Source: Bacillota bacterium (GTDB taxonomy: Bacteria; Bacillota; Clostridia; Christensenellales; Aristaeellaceae). From it: DNA of 54,973 nt. The translations under genes and the position numbers were made by a program. The DNA is taken from NCBI GenBank assembly GCA_023416655.1, contig JAEZHK010000061.1, forward strand, positions 1 to 54,973. Direction: 5' to 3'. Below the pieces are notes generated by a model, which was not told the DNA's origin, ran no database searches, and was given only the letters and a program-made list of their open reading frames with translations. Below are positions 24,613 through 32,043 of this stretch, in pieces. Each line of letters opens with the position of its first letter. The first letter of the stretch is position 1.

Positions 24613-24652
24613 AAACGAATGAAAAATGTGTCCGCCCATTTTTCATTCGTTT
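24613..24652. repeat. 16-bp perfect inverted repeat, P3 hairpin of copy A
   Basis: AAACGAATGAAAAATG (24613-24628) and its exact complement (24637-24652) flank an 8-base loop. It starts 22 bases after the copy A core, the same place where the other two copies have a perfect hairpin. It ends 25 bases before the -35 box of the nickel operon, so an operator role is also possible. Confidence 0.85.
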
Positions 24653-24677
24653 ACCCTGACAGATTTCCCGTTCGCGC

Positions 24678-24707
24678 TTGACAAAACCCTGCCAGATTGT
24701 CTATAAT
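24678..24707 (+). promoter_or_regulatory. Promoter of the nickel uptake/lar operon
   Basis: TTGACA (24678-24683), 18-bp spacer, perfect TATAAT (24702-24707). Predicted start near 24714. Confidence 0.85.
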
Positions 24708-24713
24708 AACCGG

Positions 24714-24824
24714 GGTGGCTGAGTCATCGAAATTGTACCATGAAGGTACTGGGCGCCTGAGAACAGGTGCCGGTAGCTTCTTATTTTTTGGCTTTGCAGC
24801 TTTATTTCGAAAGGGGCGATTTCG
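24714..24824 (+). promoter_or_regulatory. Structured leader of the nickel operon
   Basis: A leader of about 110 bases with hairpin GTACC-ATGAA-GGTAC, then hairpin GGCGCCTG-AGAA-CAGGTGCC, then a T-rich stretch (CTTCTTATTTTTTGG) about ten bases after the second stem. This could act as an attenuator. It does not match NiCo, cobalamin or other riboswitch consensus sequences known to me. Confidence 0.45.
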
Positions 24825-25865
24825 ATGCATATGGCGGACGCGCTGGTCTCCCCCGCCGTCGGCGGCGCGATGGTCGCGGTGAGCGGCGCGGCGATTGCCT
24901 GGACGATCTGGAAGGACCGGAAGGAATACAAGCTGGACGACCGCAAGGTGCCCGTGATGGGCGTCATGAGCGCGTTCGTGTTCGCGGCGCAGATGATCAA
25001 CTTCACCATCCCCGGCACCGGCTCCAGCGGGCACATCGGGGGCGGCATATTGCTGGCGGCGCTCCTGGGCGGCGGCCCGGCGCTCCTCTGCCTCACCGCG
25101 GTGCTGGTGATCCAATGTCTGCTCTTCGCGGACGGCGGCTTTCTGGCGCTGGGCTGCAACGTCTTCAACATGGGCGTGATCCCCTGCCTCCTGGCATACC
25201 CCTTGATCTACAAGCCACTGACCCGGAAGGCTGTATCCACAAAGAGCATCACCCTCGCGTCGGTGGTCGCGGTGGTGGCGGGCCTGCAATTGGGCGCGTT
25301 CTCCGTGGTCTTGGAAACGAAGCTGTCGGGCATCACGCTCTTGCCCTTCGGCACCTTCCTGCTTTTGATGCAGCCGATCCACCTGGCGATCGGCGTCGTG
25401 GAAGGACTGATTACCGCAGCCGTGCTCATCTACGTGGCCAAGGCGCGGCCGGAGCTTCTGGAGAGCGCCCGCACGGCGCAGCCGATGGACCCGAAGGTCT
25501 ACCTGAAGCGGGTGCTTGCGACACTGGGAATTCTGGCGCTGCTCACGGGCGGCGGGCTTTCGCTGCTGGCGTCCTCCTACCCCGACGGCCTCGAATGGTC
25601 CATTGACGGGGTGTTGAAGCAGGGCGAACCCGCAGCCGCGATGGCCGAAACCGGCGAACCGCGCGGGATCGAAGCCAAGGGCGGCGCGTATGACGTGTTC
25701 GCCGGGATCCAGCAGGCGACTTCGATCATGCCCGACTACGCGCTAAAGGATTCCGACAGCGCGGCGGGCACCTCGGTGGCCGGCGTCGTCGGAACCGTGG
25801 CGACGCTCCTGGTCGCGCTGGGCGCGGGCGCGCTGATCACGAAGACAAGGCGCAAATCCACGTAA
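24825..25865 (+). CDS. cbiM: ECF nickel/cobalt transporter substrate component, CbiM-CbiN fusion
   Basis: 346 residues. The N-terminus is MHMADAL, with the His2 needed for metal binding in NikM/CbiM proteins, followed by about seven membrane segments (QMINFTIPGTGSSGHIGGG, a family signature, lies near residue 60). After residue 230 comes a CbiN/NikN-like part with one membrane helix, an extracytoplasmic PDGLEWSI region, and a last helix. This is the NikMN layout. Position before cbiQ, cbiO and larEBC points to Ni2+ rather than Co2+. AAAGGGG precedes the ATG. Confidence 0.92.
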   Translation: MHMADALVSPAVGGAMVAVSGAAIAWTIWKDRKEYKLDDRKVPVMGVMSAFVFAAQMINFTIPGTGSSGHIGGGILLAALLGGGPALLCLTAVLVIQCLLFADGGFLALGCNVFNMGVIPCLLAYPLIYKPLTRKAVSTKSITLASVVAVVAGLQLGAFSVVLETKLSGITLLPFGTFLLLMQPIHLAIGVVEGLITAAVLIYVAKARPELLESARTAQPMDPKVYLKRVLATLGILALLTGGGLSLLASSYPDGLEWSIDGVLKQGEPAAAMAETGEPRGIEAKGGAYDVFAGIQQATSIMPDYALKDSDSAAGTSVAGVVGTVATLLVALGAGALITKTRRKST

Positions 25866-25882
25866 GGGAAACCGATCAAAAA

Positions 25883-25913
25883 GGCCGCCCCGCCCCGACA
25901 ACGCGGGGCGGCC
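25883..25913 (+). promoter_or_regulatory. Intercistronic hairpin between cbiM and cbiQ
   Basis: GGCCGCCCCGC (25883-25893) pairs with GCGGGGCGGCC (25903-25913) in the 60-bp gap. The following GTTGG is not a T run, so it is more likely an RNA-processing or stability element that sets different levels for cbiM and the downstream genes than a full terminator. Confidence 0.55.
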
Positions 25914-25925
25914 TGTTGGAGAAGC

Positions 25926-26723
25926 ATGCGAAACGCATCCGACTTAATGGGCGGAATGCTGGCGCTGGAGGAAATGGCCTCGGGCGACAGCTGGGTCCAC
26001 CGCCTTCACCCGCTGGCAAAGCTCCTGGTGACCGCCGTCTACGTGGTGGTGGTCGTCTCGGTGGGGCGGCTTGACTACGCCGCGCTGAGTTTTTTCTTTT
26101 TTTACCCCGCACTTCTAATCCCGCTGGCCGGGGTCCCCGCGGGCGCGCTAGTGAGGCGCGTGCTGCCCGCGCTGCCGCTGGTGCTTCTGGCGGGCCTCTC
26201 CAACGTGTTTCTGGAGCCTTCGGCATTGATGACCTTCGGCGTTTTTGAAGTGTCGAGGGGCTTTGTTTCACTGGTGGTGCTCTTGGAAAAGGCGGCGCTG
26301 ACGGTGCTGGCGGTGCTCATCCTGATGGCGACCACAAGCTCCGCAAGGCTGCTCTCCGGCCTCAGCGCCATCGGTGCGCCGAAGATCCTTCTGAATGTAC
26401 TCATGCTGAGCGTCCGATTTCTGACGCTGCTCGCCGGCGAAGCGGGAAGGATGATGCGCGCCTACCGCCTGCGCGCGAATTCGCCCAAGGGGATCCGGAT
26501 CGGGGACATGGGCTCCTTCGTCGGGCAGCTGCTGCTTCGAAGCGTCGACCGGGCGGAGCGCGTCTACAAGGCGATGAAGCTTCGGGGCTACAGCGGCGAA
26601 TTCCCCGTTCGGGACGCAGGGCGCCTGACCGCTTCAAGCGCCGCCTACGCGGTCACCGTGAGCGCGGCGATTCTGTTCTTCCGGTTTTTCACCCTGGCGG
26701 ATATCCTGATGAAATGGTTTTGA
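25926..26723 (+). CDS. cbiQ: ECF transporter transmembrane component CbiQ
   Basis: 265 residues with about five membrane segments. The coupling region that contacts the ATPase is present as RSVDRAERVYKAMKLRG near residue 205, with an upstream AYRLRA helix. It links the substrate component CbiM to the ATPase CbiO. GGAG precedes the ATG closely. cbiO follows after 12 bp. Confidence 0.93.
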   Translation: MRNASDLMGGMLALEEMASGDSWVHRLHPLAKLLVTAVYVVVVVSVGRLDYAALSFFFFYPALLIPLAGVPAGALVRRVLPALPLVLLAGLSNVFLEPSALMTFGVFEVSRGFVSLVVLLEKAALTVLAVLILMATTSSARLLSGLSAIGAPKILLNVLMLSVRFLTLLAGEAGRMMRAYRLRANSPKGIRIGDMGSFVGQLLLRSVDRAERVYKAMKLRGYSGEFPVRDAGRLTASSAAYAVTVSAAILFFRFFTLADILMKWF

Positions 26724-26735
26724 CGGAGATAGCTA

Positions 26736-27437
26736 ATGATCGAAGTACATGACCTCACCTACGCCTACCCGGACGGAACTTTGGCGCTGCAGGGCGTCAG
26801 CTTTCGGCTGGAGGGCGGCAAAAAGTACGCGCTGGCCGGGCCGAACGGCGCCGGGAAGTCGACGCTTCTGTCCCTTCTCTGCGCGCTGGAATTCCCTCAG
26901 GGCGGCCGTGCGACGGTCGACGGCCTGCCGCTTGAAAAGGCAAACGCGGAGGCAATTCGAAGCCGGGTCGGCATGGTGTTTCAGAACCCGGACGACCAGC
27001 TTTTCATGCCGACGGTCTACGACGACGTGGCCTTCGGCCTGAAAAACCGAAAGCTCCCGCCGGAGGACGTGGAAGCGCGGGTGGCGGAAACGCTTGAGTC
27101 GATGGGCGTCGCGCACCTGAAGGACCGCCCGCCCTACCGGCTTTCGGGCGGCGAGAAACGCGCGGTGGCGCTGGCGACGACGCTGGTCATGCGGCCGAAG
27201 TTCCTTTTGATGGACGAGCCGACGGCGTTCCTCGACCCGCGCGCGAAGCGCGGCCTCGTGAGGGCGCTCCGGGCGCTCCCGGTGGGCATGCTGATCGCCA
27301 CGCACGACTTGGGGTTTGCCGCGGCGCTGGCGGACGGCGTGCTGATCTTAAAAGACGGGCGGATTATGGCACAGGGCGGCCCGGAACTGCTGAAGGATAC
27401 AACCCTCATGAAGGAGGCGCTCCTCGATGAAGAATGA
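26736..27437 (+). CDS. cbiO: ECF transporter ATPase CbiO
   Basis: 233 residues. Walker A GPNGAGKST, Q-loop VFQNPDDQLF, signature LSGGEKRAVALA, Walker B LLMDEPTAFLDP and switch histidine ATHDLGFA are intact. Powers nickel uptake through CbiMQ. Its end overlaps larE by 11 bp, tying metal import to cofactor synthesis. Confidence 0.95.
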   Translation: MIEVHDLTYAYPDGTLALQGVSFRLEGGKKYALAGPNGAGKSTLLSLLCALEFPQGGRATVDGLPLEKANAEAIRSRVGMVFQNPDDQLFMPTVYDDVAFGLKNRKLPPEDVEARVAETLESMGVAHLKDRPPYRLSGGEKRAVALATTLVMRPKFLLMDEPTAFLDPRAKRGLVRALRALPVGMLIATHDLGFAAALADGVLILKDGRIMAQGGPELLKDTTLMKEALLDEE

Positions 27438-28200
27438 ACACGTGCCGGAAAGCCTTAAGGCCTTCTTTGCCGAACACCCGAAGCTCGCGCTGGCGTTTTC
27501 AGGCGGCACGGATTCCTCCTACCTGCTCTATGCGGCCCTCGCATGCGGCGTCAACGTCAGGCCCTACTACGCCAGCACGCAGTTCCAGCCCGCGTTCGAG
27601 CTGGAGGACGCAAAGCGGCTGTGCCGCGAGTTGGGCGCGGAATTGACCGTGCTGCCCTACGACGTGCTGAGCCATGAGGAGGTCGCGTCCAACCCAAGCG
27701 ACCGCTGCTACCACTGCAAGCACGCGCTGTTTGGCCAGCTTCTCAAAGCCGCCGTGGCGGACGGCTACTTAGAACTCATGGACGGCACGAACGCCTCCGA
27801 CGACGCAGGCGACCGCCCGGGCATGAAAGCGCTCCGGGAAAAGGGCGTGTTCTCCCCGCTCCGGCTCTGCGGCATCCCGAAGGATGAGATCCGCGCGCTG
27901 TCCAAAGCGGCGGGCCTCTTCACCTGGGACAAGCCCGCCTATGCGTGTCTGGCCACGCGGGTGCCCGCCGGGGTGCGCATCGACGCCCAGACGCTTGCCA
28001 GGGTCGAGCGGGCGGAGCGTTCGCTCTTCGATCTCGGATTTACTGACTTCCGGGTGCGCGTCATGGGCGGGGCCGCGAAGCTTCAGTTGCCCGAGGAACA
28101 GTTTCCGCTGGTCGTCGCCCGAGCCGGGGCCATCCGGGAGGCGCTCGGGCAGGATTTTACCGACATCCTTCTGGATTTGAAACCGAGGGGGCAGGGCTGA
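27427..28200 (+). CDS. larE: LarE, sacrificial sulfur transferase for nickel-pincer nucleotide
   Basis: 257 residues. PP-loop AFSGGTDSSYLLYA near residue 23 activates the substrate with ATP. Cys174 in AYACLATRVP aligns with Cys176 of Lactiplantibacillus plantarum LarE, which is converted to dehydroalanine when it donates its sulfur. A CYHC motif (Cys94, Cys97) is also present. LarE converts two carboxylates of the LarB product to thiocarboxylates. The start is inside cbiO; the stop overlaps larB as TGATG. Confidence 0.95.
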   Translation: MKNEHVPESLKAFFAEHPKLALAFSGGTDSSYLLYAALACGVNVRPYYASTQFQPAFELEDAKRLCRELGAELTVLPYDVLSHEEVASNPSDRCYHCKHALFGQLLKAAVADGYLELMDGTNASDDAGDRPGMKALREKGVFSPLRLCGIPKDEIRALSKAAGLFTWDKPAYACLATRVPAGVRIDAQTLARVERAERSLFDLGFTDFRVRVMGGAAKLQLPEEQFPLVVARAGAIREALGQDFTDILLDLKPRGQG

Positions 28201-28955
28201 TGGAGAGACAGGACGTACTGAACGCGCTGTACCGGGTCAAAAACGGCGAGATGTCGCCGGAGGAGATGCTGACGAAGCTGAGGCTCCAGCCCTTCGAGGA
28301 CCTGGGCTACGCCAAGATTGACCACCACCGCGCGCTCCGGCAGGGGACGGGCGAGGTGATCTTCGGGCAGGGCAAGACGCCGGAGCAGGTCGCCGGCATC
28401 GTGGAGCGGCTGATGGTCGAGGGCGCGAAAAACATCCTGATCACCCGCCTAAGCCCCGAGGCCGCGGCGTTCGTGGCGGACCGGCTGCCGCTGAGCTACG
28501 ACCCGGCGTCCCGGCTGGCCGTCGCCGCGGAAACCCCGAGGGAAAAAGTGGGCTCGGTCGTCGTCGCGTCGGGCGGGACCAGCGACCACCCCGTCTCGGA
28601 GGAGGCCGCGCGCACCGCGGAGGCGCTTGGCAGCCGCGTCATCCGGCTTTATGATGTTGGCGTGGCCGGGCTGCACCGCCTGCTCGCTCACGTGGACGAC
28701 CTGGCGCGCGCCCGCGTCGTCGTGGCGGTGGCGGGCATGGAGGGCGCGCTCGCCAGCGTGGTAGGCGGTCTTGTGGACTGCCCGGTTATCGCGGTGCCCA
28801 CCAGCGTGGGCTACGGGGCGAACCTGGGCGGGATCTCCGCGCTCCTGTCGATGCTCAACTCCTGCGCCAGCGGCGTCAGCGTGGTCAACATCGACAATGG
28901 CTTCGGGGCGGGCTTCCTGGCCAACCGCATCAACCGGATGGAGGCAATCTCATGA
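28200..28955 (+). CDS. larB: LarB, nicotinate adenine dinucleotide carboxylase/hydrolase
   Basis: 251 residues with a PurE-like C-terminal half: VVVASGGTSDHPVSEEAART, then VVAVAGMEGALASVVGGL and VGYGANLGGISALL. LarB carboxylates the pyridinium ring of NaAD and releases AMP, giving the precursor of the pincer cofactor. The N-terminal part (GEMSPEEMLTKLRLQPFEDL) is family-typical. Stop and start codons overlap with both neighbours. Confidence 0.95.
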   Translation: MERQDVLNALYRVKNGEMSPEEMLTKLRLQPFEDLGYAKIDHHRALRQGTGEVIFGQGKTPEQVAGIVERLMVEGAKNILITRLSPEAAAFVADRLPLSYDPASRLAVAAETPREKVGSVVVASGGTSDHPVSEEAARTAEALGSRVIRLYDVGVAGLHRLLAHVDDLARARVVVAVAGMEGALASVVGGLVDCPVIAVPTSVGYGANLGGISALLSMLNSCASGVSVVNIDNGFGAGFLANRINRMEAIS

Positions 28956-30286
28956 AGACGCTCTACCTTGAATGCGCGATGGGCGCGGCCGGCGACATGC
29001 TGATGGCGGCGCTGCTCGAGCTGATTCCCGATCCGGACGCCTTCCTCGAGCGCATGAATCGCCTGGGCATCCCGGGCGTACGCGTCGCGCGCCTGAAAGA
29101 GGTCAAGTGCGGCATCACCGGTACGCGCGTCGAAGTCAAGGTTCGCGGTACGGAGGAGGAGAGCCTGGACGTCCCGGCCCACGGGCAATCCCACGCGCAT
29201 GCGCACGATCACGATCACAGCCATGACGATGAACACGGCCACGATCACGATCATGATCACATGCACGAACACGGCCATTCGCACGACCATGGCCATGCAC
29301 ATGACCACGATCATGAACACGGCCATGACCATGATTACGCGCACGCGGGGCTTGGGGACCTTAAGTCGCTGATCGCAAGCCTTCCCGTTACTGATTTCGT
29401 CAGGGAAAACGCAATCGCCGTCTACAGCCTGCTGGCGGAGGCGGAGTCCCATGTCCACGGGCGGCCGGTGGAGGAAATCCACCTGCACGAGGTGGGCGCG
29501 ATGGACGCGGTGGCGGACATCGTGGGCGTCTGCCTTCTGATGGAGGCGCTCGCTCCGGACCGCGTACTGGCATCGCCCATTCACGTCGGCAGCGGACAGG
29601 TGCGCTGCCAGCATGGGATCTTGCCGGTGCCCGCGCCCGCCACGGCGTACCTTTTAAAGGGCCTTCCCATCTATGGCGGCGCTGTCCGCGGCGAACTCAC
29701 GACGCCCACCGGCGCGGCGCTTCTCAGGCACTTCGTTACAGTCTTTGGCCCCATGCCCGTCATGCGGCTTACGGCCGTAGGCTACGGCATGGGCAAGAAG
29801 GACTTCGAGGCGGCCAACTGCGTGCGCGCGCTGCTTGGTGAATCCGACGCTTTGGGAGGCCCCAACGGCGAGGTCTGCGAACTGAGCTGCAACGTGGACG
29901 ACATGACCGGCGAGGCGGTCGGCTTCGCGCTTGAAACGCTGTTCAGCCTGGGCGCGCTGGACGCGTTCACCGTCCCGATCCAGATGAAAAAGAGCCGCCC
30001 GGCACAGATGGTCGTCTGCCTGTGCAGGCCCGAGGACGCCGACGCCCTGGCGAGCGCCATGCTCCGCCATACCACCACCTTTGGCGTCCGGCGCGCCCTA
30101 TGCCCGCGCTACATGCTTCACCGGCATGTGGAAACCGTCGAAACTCCCTTCGGCCCCGTCCGCAGAAAAACCGGAGACGGCTACGGCATCCGGAAGGCCA
30201 AGTGGGAGTATGAGGATGTGGCCGGGGCCGCGAAGCGCGCGGGCGTTCCGCTTCAGGACGTCTGCCGGGAACTGGACAGGCTGTAG
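28952..30286 (+). CDS. larC: LarC, nickel insertase of the pincer cofactor, single-frame form
   Basis: 444 residues. Begins with the family sequence LYLECAMGAAGDMLMAALLEL; a strongly His/Asp-rich insert runs from about residue 70 to 130, and a second conserved half contains VDDMTGEAVGFALE and KKSRPAQMVVCLCR. LarC inserts Ni into the pincer ligand using CTP. In L. plantarum the two halves (LarC1, LarC2) are joined by ribosomal frameshifting; here they are one continuous frame. The His-rich stretch probably holds nickel before insertion. Start overlaps larB (ATGA). Last gene of the operon. Confidence 0.95.
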   Translation: MKTLYLECAMGAAGDMLMAALLELIPDPDAFLERMNRLGIPGVRVARLKEVKCGITGTRVEVKVRGTEEESLDVPAHGQSHAHAHDHDHSHDDEHGHDHDHDHMHEHGHSHDHGHAHDHDHEHGHDHDYAHAGLGDLKSLIASLPVTDFVRENAIAVYSLLAEAESHVHGRPVEEIHLHEVGAMDAVADIVGVCLLMEALAPDRVLASPIHVGSGQVRCQHGILPVPAPATAYLLKGLPIYGGAVRGELTTPTGAALLRHFVTVFGPMPVMRLTAVGYGMGKKDFEAANCVRALLGESDALGGPNGEVCELSCNVDDMTGEAVGFALETLFSLGALDAFTVPIQMKKSRPAQMVVCLCRPEDADALASAMLRHTTTFGVRRALCPRYMLHRHVETVETPFGPVRRKTGDGYGIRKAKWEYEDVAGAAKRAGVPLQDVCRELDRL

Positions 30287-30355
30287 GGCCGGGGCTCCAT
30301 CGCTCCGGACGCTGACAACGCCATCAACGGATGCCGAACATGCAACATCCGTCGC

Positions 30356-30388
30356 GCCCGGCGACCCCTGGTCGCCGGGCATGTTTTT
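30356..30388 (+). terminator. Intrinsic terminator of the nickel operon
   Basis: GCCCGGCGACC (30356-30366) pairs with GGTCGCCGGGC (30370-30380) around CCT; ATGTTTTTG follows. Confidence 0.9.
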
Positions 30389-30774
30389 GCGCCGAACCGC
30401 GAATTGGCAGGGATTCCTGCAAGTTCCATTCGCAACCATGGGATTCACAAGCCTGATGCGCGTCATGGTGCAGAAATCATCAGAGGTTACACAACCCGGA
30501 TCATTTCCGAAAATATATCCAGAATTACGTGATTTTTATGTTCCTGCAAATACAGGTTAAAATTTCTCCGGTTTTAGTGTGTAATTTAACGTTGCTTACT
30601 TAGTTTAATGGGTTGACGAATAATGTAAAGTTTAGTATGATGTGCCTAAAACTGCCAGGACTGCCGTCCGAAAGGCGCGTCCGTCCGGCAGATTTTGCAG
30701 GTTATAATATAGAGGCCAGCAGGACCGGCGACGCACGGAACAGACGCACGGACAAATAAGAAGGAAGGGCTCTC
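30389..30774. promoter_or_regulatory. AT-richer intergenic region with promoter of the GH4 operon
   Basis: No gene. A nested hairpin lies at 30399-30433 (GCGAAT/ATTCGC around GCAGG/CCTGC). A promoter is TTGACG (30613-30618), 17-bp spacer, TATGAT (30636-30641). Within the leader CTGCCG (30661-30666) pairs with CGGCAG (30686-30691), followed by ATTTTGC, a possible attenuator, and a second TATAAT at 30703-30708 lacks a good -35. Confidence 0.6.
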
Positions 30775-32043
30775 ATGAAAATCGCCGTCATCGGCGCCGG
30801 CAGCACCTATACCCCGGAACTCGCGGACGGGCTGATCCGCCGCACCGCCTCGCTGCCGGTATCGGAACTCGTCCTGATGGACATCGACGCGCGCAAGCTG
30901 GACATCGTCGGCCGACTCATCCAGCGGATGGCCGCGTACGCGGGCGTGGGCTTCTCCGTCCGCCTGACCATGGACCTGGACGACGCGCTCCGGGGTTCGT
31001 CCTTCGTGATGGCGCAGATCCGCGTGGGCCAGCTGCCCGCGCGCCTGCTCGACGAGCGCATCCCCCTCGCCCACGGCCTCATCGGGCAGGAGACCACCGG
31101 CATCGGCGGGATGCTGAACGCGCTGCGCACCATCCCGGTCATGACCCGGATCGCGCGGCGCATGGAGGCGGTCTGCCCGGACGCATGGCTGATCAACTTC
31201 TCCAATCCCTCCGGGATGGTCGCCGAGGCGCTTCTGCGGCATACAGGTGTGAAGATGCTGGGGCTATGCAACATCCCGGTCACGATTTCCGCGGCCATCC
31301 GCAAGGAACTCAACGATCCGAGCGCGTCCGTGGAATCGGTCGGGCTCAACCACCTGAGCTGGGTCACCTCGGTTTTCAGCCGCGGCGCGGAGCGCCTGCA
31401 GGACCTGATCGACGTGGGCTTCACCGGCGAGCGCGGCGCGCCGAGCTTTGACGCCGGCTGCATGCGCGCCGCAGGCGGAATCCCCAATTCCTACCTTGCC
31501 TACTACTATCACCGCAGCGAAAAACTGCGCGCGATTCGAGAGCAGCCGCGTACGCGCGCCGCAATCTGCATGGGCATCGAAGAGGACCTTTTGGAGGAAT
31601 TTGGCGACGATTCGCTTTATATAAAGCCTGCGCTTCTCGACGAGCGGGGCGGCCACCTCTATTCGGAGGCCGCGGTGACGCTGGCCGACTCCATCTGGAA
31701 CGACCGGGGCGATGTGCAGGTCGTCAACGCGCAGAATCGGGGTGTGCTGCCGTGCCTCGAGGCGGACGAGGTCGCGGAGCTTCCTTTTGAAATTGGAAAA
31801 GACGGCGCGGCGCCCGTCCCGCTTCGGAGCGCCGGTACGCCGCACATGCACACGCTGATCCGCAGCGTGAAGGCTTACGAACGCATGACCGTCGAAGCCG
31901 CCTATACCGGAGACAGGGATCTGGCCATCGCCGCGCTGCTGTCGCATCCGCTGATCATGGATTACAGCCACGCGTCCCGCTGCTTTGACGAGCTGGTCTG
32001 CGCGCACAAGGCCTACCTGCCGCAGTTCGAGGTGCGCGGATGA
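30775..32043 (+). CDS. GH4 family 6-phospho-glycosidase, 6-phospho-beta-glucosidase type
   Basis: 422 residues. GH4 enzymes use NAD+ and Mn2+ in a redox-elimination mechanism: here the NAD-binding GAGSTYTPEL, the QETTGIGG motif, the metal ligands Cys165 in LCNIP and His193 in LNHLSW, and NSYLAYYY are all present. The overall pattern matches 6-phospho-beta-glucosidases (CelF/LicH, BglT). No PTS gene is near; the next gene is a sugar kinase that could supply the phosphorylated substrate. Cytoplasmic. Confidence 0.92.
   Translation: MKIAVIGAGSTYTPELADGLIRRTASLPVSELVLMDIDARKLDIVGRLIQRMAAYAGVGFSVRLTMDLDDALRGSSFVMAQIRVGQLPARLLDERIPLAHGLIGQETTGIGGMLNALRTIPVMTRIARRMEAVCPDAWLINFSNPSGMVAEALLRHTGVKMLGLCNIPVTISAAIRKELNDPSASVESVGLNHLSWVTSVFSRGAERLQDLIDVGFTGERGAPSFDAGCMRAAGGIPNSYLAYYYHRSEKLRAIREQPRTRAAICMGIEEDLLEEFGDDSLYIKPALLDERGGHLYSEAAVTLADSIWNDRGDVQVVNAQNRGVLPCLEADEVAELPFEIGKDGAAPVPLRSAGTPHMHTLIRSVKAYERMTVEAAYTGDRDLAIAALLSHPLIMDYSHASRCFDELVCAHKAYLPQFEVRG

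Noticed and set aside
24714..24824. Known NiCo or cobalamin riboswitch before cbiM
   Set aside because: The conserved bases of those classes are not visible; only generic hairpins are, so I report it as an unassigned leader.
28952..30286. Programmed frameshift in larC
   Set aside because: Both conserved halves are in the same frame without interruption, so none is needed.
30389..30612. tRNA or other small RNA gene in the gap after larC
   Set aside because: No cloverleaf, no T-arm GTTCRA sequence and no promoter-terminator pair around it.
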